Positions 1 to 7,830 of a stretch of DNA of 41,531 nucleotides are shown here, one piece after another; the stretch's first letter is position 1, and each line of letters begins with the position of its first letter. The DNA lies in contig DYMH01000004.1 of assembly GCA_020721645.1 (NCBI GenBank), positions 1-41,531 of the forward strand, read 5' to 3'. The translations under genes were made by a program, and so were the position numbers. The DNA is from Draconibacterium orientale (GTDB taxonomy: Bacteria > Bacteroidota > Bacteroidia > Bacteroidales > JAADGE01). The notes under the pieces were generated by a model. It was not told the DNA's origin, searched no databases, and saw nothing but the letters and a program-made list of their open reading frames with translations.

Positions 1-51
1 TATCAATTATCAATTATCAATTATCAATTATCAATTATCAATTATCAATTA
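1..51. repeat. Heptamer tandem array (ATCAATT)n abutting the adaptor gene stop codon
   Basis: Directly visible: tatcaattatcaattatcaatt..., 7-bp period, about 7 copies, running into the TAA (tta at 49-51) of the minus-strand CDS. Confidence 0.95.
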
Positions 52-1155
52 TATTTTAACAGTTGTTCCGTCTTCTATATCGGAAATTCCGGTGGTAATT
101 ACTTTTTCGCCTATTTTAATCCCTTCAAGTATTTCAACAGTTCCGTTGTATTCGATTCCGGTTTTAATTTGTCTTTTTTTCGCAATATAATTTCCGTTTT
201 CATTTTCGGCGATAAAGACAAATTTTTGGTCCTTGTCGTTTTGTATATAATTGATTGGTAATACGATAGTGTTTTCTTTGTGATAATCGTTAATTTTCAG
301 AACTGTAATCATATTTGCACGATATTCAATATCATTAGGAATAAATTTCACGATCACCTGAAAAGTTCTGTTTACAGGATTAATAAATTTACTCGAAAAA
401 TCGACTTTGGCTTTAATTTCTCGGTTTAAATCCGGGAAGGCAATGATGGCGTTATCGCCTTTTTTGATATTCGGAGAATAGCTTTCCGAAACATCGGCAA
501 CGATTTTGGCAGCAGAAAAATTGATAATTTTAAACAAAGGCAATCCGGGCGAAACACCTTGTCCTACTTTTATTGATATTTCTTCAATTGTTCCGTTAAT
601 AGGCGATTTTACGCGTGCCATATCTATTTGTTCTCGCATGGTTTTTATTTGAGATTCGAGAGCTTCTTTGTTGTTTTTTGCCGAAAGATATTGAACTTCC
701 GAACCAATTTTTTGTTCCCACAATGCTTTTTGTCGATTGTATAAATCGGTAACAAATTCGAGTTGTGTTTGCAATTGTTTCAAAGTTTGTTGCATCACAT
801 CATCGTTAAGTACGGCAAGTGTTTGGTCTTTTTTTACGTAATCGCCTTCCGAAACCGAGATAGATTCTACAACGCCCATAGACATTGCTGTTGCACTTAC
901 ATTTTCTTCTCCGTCGAGTTTGCCTTGAACTTCGATAAAATGGTCGAATGTGAGCGGTGTAATTTCGAGTGCAGCTACCTCAACATATTTTCCGATTTTT
1001 ACGGTGTCTGTTTTGGCAATTTCGGTTTGAAGCGTTTCAATTTGAAGATTCAGAGCATCGCGTTGTTTAATAAGTTTTTGCAATTCTGCTTGTTTGTCGT
1101 TACTGCAACCGAAAATAAAAATTGCCGACAGAAGGAAGATTGATAATTTTTTCAT
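49..1155 (-). CDS. Efflux RND transporter periplasmic adaptor subunit (HlyD/AcrA-like lipoprotein)
   Basis: Lipobox MKKLSIFLLSAIFIFGCS; coiled-coil and biotinyl-lipoyl-like hairpin (VSEGDYVKKDQTLAVL ... SPINGTIEEISIKVGQGVSPG); followed upstream by TolC and TetR genes. Confidence 0.9.
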   Translation of the reverse strand: MKKLSIFLLSAIFIFGCSNDKQAELQKLIKQRDALNLQIETLQTEIAKTDTVKIGKYVEVAALEITPLTFDHFIEVQGKLDGEENVSATAMSMGVVESISVSEGDYVKKDQTLAVLNDDVMQQTLKQLQTQLEFVTDLYNRQKALWEQKIGSEVQYLSAKNNKEALESQIKTMREQIDMARVKSPINGTIEEISIKVGQGVSPGLPLFKIINFSAAKIVADVSESYSPNIKKGDNAIIAFPDLNREIKAKVDFSSKFINPVNRTFQVIVKFIPNDIEYRANMITVLKINDYHKENTIVLPINYIQNDKDQKFVFIAENENGNYIAKKRQIKTGIEYNGTVEILEGIKIGEKVITTGISDIEDGTTVKI

Positions 1156-1199
1156 GTGTTTATTATTAATTTTGATTATGTACTAAGGATTGATATAAG

Positions 1200-1292
1200 T
1201 AATTATTAATTATTAATTATTAATTATTAATTATTAATTATTAATTATTAATTATTAATTGTTAATTGTTAATTGTTAATTGTTAATTGTTA
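1200..1292. repeat. Heptamer tandem array (AATTATT)n then (AATTGTT)n
   Basis: About 13 consecutive 7-bp units with a clean switch of consensus near 1260. Confidence 0.95.
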
Positions 1293-1438
1293 GTGAGGTA
1301 ATAATTTGATTTTGAAAAGAATACGGACATTTTAAAATTAAAATAAATCTGTCAGATTACATATCAAACTGTTGAAAGGCTACTTTTTAGCAAAAGCCAT
1401 CGCACGATGAATATGCGTTATTTTTATTTTTTATCGAA

Positions 1439-1537
1439 GCCCTGCAAGGGCGACAGCATCAGCACAGGGCAACGCCCTGTGAAAACAAGGCAACGCCCTG
1501 TGAAAATCAGACAGAGTTTCGAAAGCCCTGAAAGGGC
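1439..1537 (+). repeat. REP-like palindrome cassette, left flank of RAYT
   Basis: GCCCTGCAAGGGC (1439-1451), CACAGGGCAACGCCCTGTG (1463-1481), a partial copy aaggcaacgccctgtg (about 1487-1502), GCCCTGAAAGGGC (1525-1537). Confidence 0.9.
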
Positions 1538-1548
1538 GACAGCCAATT

Positions 1549-2001
1549 TTAATCCCAAACAAATTTTTCATCGTATTCAACTTTATATTTTTTTAGAAAT
1601 GCCCTAAATTCGTCTTGAAATGCTACTTTTTTATGATGTTCTTCTTGGTTATTTATATATTTAACAACTAAATCAATTTCTGTTGGATTAACAGAAAATA
1701 TACCATAACCGTTTTGCCAATAAAAATCGGAATATTCTTTGCCTTTTGTTTTAACCCATTTTGAAGATTTCTTTTTTAGTTCTTCCAACAATTTCATCTG
1801 TGGAATTTTTCTTGATAAAAGACAAAGTATATGAACATGATCTCGGTGTCCGCCTATTTTTATGGGATTACATTCTATTCCTTTACAAATTCCGCCTAAA
1901 TATTCAAAAAGCGATGTTTTGATGTTTGAATCTATCAAAGCAACTCTGTTTTTTGTACTGAACGTTATGTGAACATATACTTTAGAAAGAGATTGAGACA
2001 T
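1549..2001 (-). CDS. REP-associated tyrosine transposase (IS200-like Y1 / RAYT family)
   Basis: MSQSLSKVYVHITFSTKNR start, HUH motif in GGHRDHVHILCLLSRK, FYWQNGYGIFSV, and candidate catalytic Tyr in VVKYINNQEEHH. Start trimmed to MSQSL (cat at 1999-2001). Confidence 0.92.
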   Translation of the reverse strand: MSQSLSKVYVHITFSTKNRVALIDSNIKTSLFEYLGGICKGIECNPIKIGGHRDHVHILCLLSRKIPQMKLLEELKKKSSKWVKTKGKEYSDFYWQNGYGIFSVNPTEIDLVVKYINNQEEHHKKVAFQDEFRAFLKKYKVEYDEKFVWD

Positions 2002-2015
2002 TTTTTTTGGCTTAC

Positions 2016-2083
2016 GCCCTTTCAGGGCTATTGATTTTTTCATAGGGCGTTGCCCTATGCTGTTGCTTTTGCCCTTTCAGGGC
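2016..2083 (-). repeat. REP-like palindrome cassette, right flank of RAYT (inverted relative to the left)
   Basis: GCCCTTTCAGGGC (2016-2028), CATAGGGCGTTGCCCTATG (2041-2059), GCCCTTTCAGGGC (2071-2083). Confidence 0.9.
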
Positions 2084-2102
2084 GAATAATGTGTTTTTTT
2101 AA

Positions 2103-3473
2103 TTATTGATTTAAAATTTTTTCCAATGCCGCTTTGGCATTCAATAATTCCACCAATGCCTGAAAATAGGCTGATTGTGCCTGAAAATATTGATTTTGAA
2201 CTTGTGTTAAATCCAAACCCGACGAAACGCCTTCTTTGTATTTAATCACCGTTTTATCGTAAATCGATTTTGAAAGCGTGTACGATTCTTTCAAATTCGT
2301 GTATTTGTCTTGTGCTGCAAGAAAATCGTTTTTCGCTTTCTCGAACGAAGTGTTCAGTGCCGTTGTAACTTGTTGTTTTGTGTTACGGACTTTTTCCAAC
2401 TCCAATTTTGCTTGGCTGAGTTGCGATTTTCGTTGCCCGCTGCTGAAAAGTGGTACCGAAAGCGACACGCCGATAACATCCGGCGGTTGAAAATTGAAAT
2501 CCGGTGCGTTCAATTGTTCTTGATGGCGATAAAAAGCGGCAAGCGTTGGCAGAAATTTCGACATGCTGCGTTTGTAATTCAAAGTCATCAAATTTTCTTG
2601 AACTTCAATCATTTGATAATCAATATTATTGTTGATTTCAAATTCCTGAATCACCAAACTGTTCATATCAGCCTGACTAAGAATCTCTTCCAAATTATCG
2701 CTCAACGCGATTTTTGCAGTAAAATCCAAGCCCAATTGCAGTTTCATCAAGTTGTAAGCCACTTCTGTTTGTCGATTTACCGAAATCATGGCATTTTTCA
2801 CATTCAAAACCGTAAGCGAAATCTGACTGTAATCCGTTTCTTCGATAAAACCTTGTTTGAACATCGCTTCCATGTCTTTTTGAATTTTGAGCATGTTCGT
2901 GTAACTCGAATCCAAAATCGTTTTGTTTTGTTCCAAAACCAGAACCAAATAATAGGTTTGTGCCACCGATTCTTTAATGTTTGATACCGATTTGTCGTAC
3001 GATTTTTCCGACAGCGATTTATAAACGCGCGAAGCCTGTAAACCAACCAAATATTCGCCGCTGAAAATCAATTGCGAAACCGTAAAATCGAACGTAGTAT
3101 TTGATTTAGTACCCAGTTCTATGCTGTTATATTGCAATTCGTGATAATGATCATACGGGTCCGGAGTTCCGTCTATGGAAACGGGAACCAATGTTGCCAT
3201 TTCTAATTTCGGAACCGAAAATTGATATTGAAACGTACCTTTCAAATCAACTTGCGGCAGACCGATTGATGTGGTTTCCCACACTTTCTTTTTGGCAATT
3301 TCGATGTCGATGGTGGTGTTTTTTGTTGTTGCGTTGTTTTCTAACGCATAAGTCTGAGCCTCGGCAAGTGTAAATTGTTGTGCCGAAATTGTATCATTTT
3401 GCGACTTTAAACTGCTTGCGGAAGCGAAAATAATGAGTGTAAGAGTGAATTTTAATTTTCTGAGGTGAATCAT
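2103..3473 (-). CDS. TolC family outer membrane efflux protein
   Basis: OEP-type repeats (LTLAEAQTYALENN-like start, FSSGQRKSQLSQAKLELEKVRNTKQQV, SGLDLTQVQNQYFQAQSAYFQALVELLNAKAALEKIL). Confidence 0.92.
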   Translation of the reverse strand: MIHLRKLKFTLTLIIFASASSLKSQNDTISAQQFTLAEAQTYALENNATTKNTTIDIEIAKKKVWETTSIGLPQVDLKGTFQYQFSVPKLEMATLVPVSIDGTPDPYDHYHELQYNSIELGTKSNTTFDFTVSQLIFSGEYLVGLQASRVYKSLSEKSYDKSVSNIKESVAQTYYLVLVLEQNKTILDSSYTNMLKIQKDMEAMFKQGFIEETDYSQISLTVLNVKNAMISVNRQTEVAYNLMKLQLGLDFTAKIALSDNLEEILSQADMNSLVIQEFEINNNIDYQMIEVQENLMTLNYKRSMSKFLPTLAAFYRHQEQLNAPDFNFQPPDVIGVSLSVPLFSSGQRKSQLSQAKLELEKVRNTKQQVTTALNTSFEKAKNDFLAAQDKYTNLKESYTLSKSIYDKTVIKYKEGVSSGLDLTQVQNQYFQAQSAYFQALVELLNAKAALEKILNQ

Positions 3474-3477
3474 TTTT

Positions 3478-4086
3478 TCAGTGTTTATGAGTTAAATTTT
3501 TTAATATTTCCAAACCATTTTCGTTGCATATTGCATGTAAATGATAGAAAATCCGTTCGCGAATGGCATCGGCACAATCGAAATCTTTAAATAAGTTGCT
3601 TGTTTTCTCGAAATTTCCGGTAAGCGACAAAGCGTGTTGCTTTGCAATAGTTTCTGCATCAATATCTTTACGGTAAATTCCTTCGGATATGCCGCGTTCC
3701 AGATTCCGTTTTGTTACCGTGAATGTATGTTCCAAGCGGTGATTGATAAATTTTTCGGATATCGGGCGATAATATTTTTTCAGGTCATGCTCCAAATTCG
3801 GATTGAAATTTTTTGTCATGTTCACAATCATTTCAAAAATCATGAGCACTTCTTCTATTGCATTGGCACTTTTTTCCGCCATTGCTACAATTTCCTGTTT
3901 TTTGTTTTCAAATTTGTAGTAGAAAGTTTTTTGTACTAAGTCGGTTTTATCGGAAACATATTTGTACAAAGTTTTTTTTGAAATAGATAATTCGGCAGCG
4001 ATATCGTCCATCGAAACGCTTTTTATACCGAGTGTTATAAACATTTCGGCTGTTTTTTCGAGTATTGTTTTTAATTTTTCATCCAT
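3478..4086 (-). CDS. TetR/AcrR family transcriptional regulator
   Basis: N-terminal HTH: ILEKTAEMFITLGIKSVSMDDIAAELSISKKTLYKYVSDKTDLV. Confidence 0.92.
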   Translation of the reverse strand: MDEKLKTILEKTAEMFITLGIKSVSMDDIAAELSISKKTLYKYVSDKTDLVQKTFYYKFENKKQEIVAMAEKSANAIEEVLMIFEMIVNMTKNFNPNLEHDLKKYYRPISEKFINHRLEHTFTVTKRNLERGISEGIYRKDIDAETIAKQHALSLTGNFEKTSNLFKDFDCADAIRERIFYHLHAICNENGLEILKNLTHKH

Positions 4087-4117
4087 GACACAAAAATACG
4101 GAAACTTTTTAAATATG

Positions 4118-4145
4118 GAAACGTTTTACGTGAAAAATGTTTCCT
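4118..4145. promoter_or_regulatory. Candidate TetR operator (imperfect palindrome)
   Basis: GGAAACGTTTTACGTGAAAAATGTTTCC, about 30 nt upstream of the tetR start; outer arms GGAAACnTTTT / AAAAnGTTTCC. Confidence 0.55.
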
Positions 4146-4162
4146 TTTTGTCAAAAAAATAG

Positions 4163-4181
4163 ATTATCAAATTGATAATCA
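4163..4181 (-). terminator. AT-rich hairpin, candidate terminator of aroK transcript
   Basis: GATTATCAA-A-TTGATAATC perfect 9-bp stem; on the minus strand it is followed by a T-run (revcomp of caaaaaaata). Confidence 0.45.
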
Positions 4182-4202
4182 AAAAAATAAAATTTGAACT
4201 TT

Positions 4203-4715
4203 TTATTCTTTCTTTTGATTGATGATATTTTGAATCAACAGAACTGTATTTTCGGTATTCGGTTCAATTGTGTGATGTGCTTTTTGATAATATTTTATGC
4301 GTTCGGAGTATGTTTTTTCGAGCAGAATATAGAGTTCTTCGGCATCTTTATTTACAATTAACGGGCGTTTCTTTTTTGCTGCCAACAAGCGATATACCAA
4401 CATTTTGAGCGGAATTTGAATGTAAAACGAGAGTGCTGTTTGGTTAATTATATCGATATTTCCGTGAAAACATGGCAGTCCGCCGCCTGTTGCCAGTACA
4501 TAATTATCGAGCAGAAGTATTTCTAACAAAGTTTCGTGTTCCAATTTCCGGAATGCAGGTTCTCCGTATTTAGCAAAAAGTGTTGAAATATCGGTGTGAT
4601 ATTTGTTTTCGATTAAGTCATCGGTATCAAAAAATTGCACTCCCAAAGTATGGGCAAGTCGTTTACCTATTGTTGTTTTTCCCGAGCCGGGCATACCGAT
4701 AAGTACTATCTTCAT
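4203..4715 (-). CDS. aroK: Shikimate kinase
   Basis: P-loop IGMPGSGKTTIGKRLA, FFDTDDLIE, GEPAFRKLEHETL, ATGGGLP. Confidence 0.93.
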   Translation of the reverse strand: MKIVLIGMPGSGKTTIGKRLAHTLGVQFFDTDDLIENKYHTDISTLFAKYGEPAFRKLEHETLLEILLLDNYVLATGGGLPCFHGNIDIINQTALSFYIQIPLKMLVYRLLAAKKKRPLIVNKDAEELYILLEKTYSERIKYYQKAHHTIEPNTENTVLLIQNIINQKKE

Positions 4716-4734
4716 TTCAGTTAATTAATAAAAA

Positions 4735-4759
4735 AAAGCATCCGGCTAAGAGATGCTTT
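4735..4759 (-). terminator. Rho-independent terminator
   Basis: AAAGCATC-loop-GATGCTTT hairpin, with an A-run on plus (T-run on minus) just beyond, directly after the T9SS gene. Confidence 0.75.
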
Positions 4760-4780
4760 GTTTAAGCTTTTTGGCATATC

Positions 4781-6634
4781 TTAATTTCCGATATATATTT
4801 TCTGTGTGTATGTTGCTCCGTTTTCATCAATTACTTTGGCTATGTAATATCCGGCGGCAGTATTTACGGGTATTACACTGTATGGACCCGAAATATTTTT
4901 AACGCATACAATTTCGCCCAAAATATTGAAAATTTCAACTTTCCCGTCAATTATTTTTGAGGAATTGATATTAATAACAACATTTTTTTGAAACGAATAA
5001 ATTTCAATAGAATAGGCATCAGTAGAAGGAATTTCGGTTCCGGAATTTGGACCGATGAATAAATAAAAACGTTCTCTGTTTTCGCCTCCGTCGAAATTAA
5101 AACCGTAGGAGTTCTGCATACGCAAATCGATTTTTGTATTTGTGTATGTATCAATTAAATAAACTTCGGTTTCGGGTGCAAAATTCATTTCGGTTGCTTC
5201 GATATTAAAATATCCTGCGGCTGCGGTTTTAAAACCTAAGGGAATGCTTTGTCCTTCTGCCGAGAGTGGTAAGGTGTTTATTGCCAAAGGAAATTCCGGA
5301 GCATTGGTTATAGAGAAAATCATGGGTATTGCTGTGTTCCAAGCAAACATTTTGTAGGCATCGAAATCGGGGTCGAAATTGGGCTGTGAAATATCGTAAA
5401 ACCGAACTACGGTTTCATCGCTCAATTCGCCTGATACTGCCTTTAATTTGATGAAATCGGCGGTCGATTCCGAATTTTTAAACATCGGTACTGTGCTGTG
5501 TGTGCGGGCAGTATTTGCTAATGTAAAAGTTGATGCACCAACCGTTGTTCTGTGTACAAAAAATGTTTGCATGGCATTGATATAGCGTGCATTTGCCGAA
5601 TTAAGCTGTGTTTGCCCGGTACCGGCTATCGGTGTTCCGTTATAATAAACGTAATTGCCGACGTCGCCGTCCCACATGTAAACAGTGGCATCAATGTTGG
5701 TTTTGGTAATTCCGTCCCAATCAATTGCCGAAGGAAACGGATTGCCGACAATGTTCCAACCATCGTAATAATTGCCATAAGTTGGACCATCGTTTGAAGT
5801 GCGGGTTACATTTTTTATTAAATCGCCGGTGTGAACATTGCTCGGAGTATTGGTTGTGAAGGTTTTGGTTAAATTGGCATCGTTGTACCAAATATAGCCT
5901 GTTCCTTCGGTAAGTGCTGCCGGTGAACCGAAAACGGTTTGCACCGATGTCCACGACGGACCAAATGTACTCCAATTGCTGTAATTAGAATTCTCAGGGT
6001 CGGTGGGGTTGTTCCAAGCTTCGTTATACGTATAAAAGTTAGGATTCAAGTATGACCCGTTATTTTGAGTAAAAAAGTCGCTGGTTGTGCCGTCCATCGG
6101 AACGCTCACATATTGCCAACGGTTGGCAACTTTAAAAAATCGTTGAATATTAACAGTTCCTGAGCCGCCGATGTTTGCATTGGTAATGAGCGAAGCACTT
6201 GGGTTTTCATCTGCCGGTGTCAATAAATTAAAAGTGCCGATTACAGTCAAATTGCCGTTTACCGTGGCAGCTTTGCCGGCAGGTATTTGTGTTGTTCCGG
6301 AAGCTATGGTAATTTTTTCAAATTTGACGAACGGACCGTTTCCTGTGATGTTTTGCGTTCCCAAACCCGCAAATATTACTTCGCCGTCGGTATCAACATT
6401 GATAAAAACATTGCCTGCTGTGGCATTGTTTGTAAAATCGCCGGTCAGTTTTATGATTCCGTCTAAATCAATAGAACCGTCGCTGCCATTGGTTTGGTTG
6501 AGATAACCGCCGCTTGTGATATTAACGGTCGTTCCGCCCGAAACAACAATGCTTGCGCCGTTGTTGATAATGCCTTGACTGAACAGGCTTGCGGATATAA
6601 AAAACGAAATTGAAAAGAGTATAAATTTTCTCAT
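4781..6634 (-). CDS. Secreted T9SS type A sorting domain protein
   Basis: Signal peptide MRKFILFSISFFISASLFSQ and C-terminal sorting-like domain (VEIFNILGEIVCVKNISG...VNTAAGYYIAKVIDENGATYTQKIYIGN). Confidence 0.85.
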   Translation of the reverse strand: MRKFILFSISFFISASLFSQGIINNGASIVVSGGTTVNITSGGYLNQTNGSDGSIDLDGIIKLTGDFTNNATAGNVFINVDTDGEVIFAGLGTQNITGNGPFVKFEKITIASGTTQIPAGKAATVNGNLTVIGTFNLLTPADENPSASLITNANIGGSGTVNIQRFFKVANRWQYVSVPMDGTTSDFFTQNNGSYLNPNFYTYNEAWNNPTDPENSNYSNWSTFGPSWTSVQTVFGSPAALTEGTGYIWYNDANLTKTFTTNTPSNVHTGDLIKNVTRTSNDGPTYGNYYDGWNIVGNPFPSAIDWDGITKTNIDATVYMWDGDVGNYVYYNGTPIAGTGQTQLNSANARYINAMQTFFVHRTTVGASTFTLANTARTHSTVPMFKNSESTADFIKLKAVSGELSDETVVRFYDISQPNFDPDFDAYKMFAWNTAIPMIFSITNAPEFPLAINTLPLSAEGQSIPLGFKTAAAGYFNIEATEMNFAPETEVYLIDTYTNTKIDLRMQNSYGFNFDGGENRERFYLFIGPNSGTEIPSTDAYSIEIYSFQKNVVININSSKIIDGKVEIFNILGEIVCVKNISGPYSVIPVNTAAGYYIAKVIDENGATYTQKIYIGN

Positions 6635-6717
6635 GGCTATCGGATTAGGTTTTCATGCTAAATTACATCAAATATTATTGAGTTCAAATGATTATTTGAT
6701 ATAATGGTGGTTTTTGA
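6532..6717. repeat. Direct repeat DR1 (promoter plus signal-peptide region)
   Basis: Near-identical to 7623-7810. Confidence 0.9.
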
Positions 6718-6929
6718 GTGTAAATTTTTTTTGAATATTTAATTATTAATGCGAATCAAGAAACAAAATATTACAATTATAATACGTAAATGTTGATTTT
6801 TAATTACCACGACATTTATGTCAATATCATTTTTTTTTTGAATTTAAACATCGAAATGGTTTCCAGACTCTGTCAGGGTCAAAGTTCGCCCCGAAAGATG
6901 CTGTTTTTAACCGGAATTTATTTTTCGTC

Positions 6930-7328
6930 TTATCTGTTTATCCAATTTTCAATTTGTATATTAGAGATTCTTTCAAATTCGCTGATATTTTCGGTAACCA
7001 TAACTAAATTTTTTTCAATAGCTGTACATCCAATTAAAAGATCAAAATCGCTTATCATAATTCCTTTTTTCCTCAAACGTGCTTTTTCTTTTCCGTATAG
7101 CAAAATTGAATCAAAAATTGGTAAAATGCTTATTTGTTTTGACAGTTTTTCTATTAATTCATGATTTATTTGAGGGAAGTTACTGTTTTCTGCCCCAAAA
7201 ACAAGCTCTGCCAATGTTATCTCTGATATAGCACAATTATTTAAACCAACTTTTTCAATTTTTTCAAGCAAGTTATATTTGCCTCTGAAAAAATGAATAC
7301 AAATATTGGTATCAAGTAAATAGTTCAT
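6930..7328 (-). CDS. PIN domain toxin (VapC family)
   Basis: MNYLLDTNICIHFFRGK, ISEITLAELVFGAENS, SDFDLLIGCTAIEKNLVMVTENISEFERI. Confidence 0.92.
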   Translation of the reverse strand: MNYLLDTNICIHFFRGKYNLLEKIEKVGLNNCAISEITLAELVFGAENSNFPQINHELIEKLSKQISILPIFDSILLYGKEKARLRKKGIMISDFDLLIGCTAIEKNLVMVTENISEFERISNIQIENWINR

Positions 7329-7567
7329 TAGAAATCAATTGTATTTTGATTTTCGACCCTGGAATTTCTAATATCTTTTATAATTTCGTCAGATTCTCGT
7401 GTATCTTTCCATGCACCAAACATTTCATTTAAAGCAAATTTTGTTTCATCTGTTAATTCAATTGATTCTGTCAGCTTTATAATCATTTTCTTTTTTGAAG
7501 CATTGTCAATCTGACTTAAAAATCCAAAATATTTATCTATTGTATTATTTGTCAATGTTAAACTCAT
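7328..7567 (-). CDS. Type II antitoxin (VapB-like), overlapping the toxin start
   Basis: 79-aa ORF; ...FGAWKDTRESDEIIKDIRNSR...; its TAA at 7328-7330 overlaps the toxin ATG at 7326-7328. Confidence 0.8.
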   Translation of the reverse strand: MSLTLTNNTIDKYFGFLSQIDNASKKKMIIKLTESIELTDETKFALNEMFGAWKDTRESDEIIKDIRNSRVENQNTIDF

Positions 7568-7605
7568 ATCTTTATTTTTTGGATTTGTAAATTCGATATC
7601 TTATA

Positions 7606-7725
7606 CTAATTTTTTTGAGGTTTTCCGCCGACAACAACAATATTTGCTCCATTGTTGATAATGCCTTGACTGAACAGGCTTGCGGATATAAAAAACGAAA
7701 TTGAAAAGAGTATAAGTTTTCTCAA
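7606..7725 (-). pseudogene. Truncated copy of the 5' end of the T9SS gene at 4781-6634
   Basis: Reads (L)RKLILFSISFFISASLFSQGIINNGANIVVVGGKPQKN*, versus MRKFILFSISFFISASLFSQGIINNGASIVVSGG in the intact gene. The start ATG has become TTG and the frame stops after 39 codons. Confidence 0.85.
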
Positions 7726-7810
7726 GACAGTCGAAATTTAGGTTTTCATGCTAATTTACATCAAATATTATTGAGTTCAAACGATTATTTGATATAATGG
7801 TGGTTTTTGA
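7623..7810. repeat. Direct repeat DR2
   Basis: Near-identical to 6532-6717 (ttgttgataatgccttgactgaacaggcttgcggatataaaaaacgaaattgaaaagagtataa ... catcaaatattattgagttcaaa[t/c]gattatttgatataatggtggtttttga). Confidence 0.9.
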
Positions 7811-7830
7811 TGATAAAAATCTGTAAACGA

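Noticed and set aside
2278-3373. Plus-strand ORFs within tolC (2278-2490, 2310-2984, 3191-3373)
   Set aside because: Antisense of a clearly coding TolC gene; no recognisable features.
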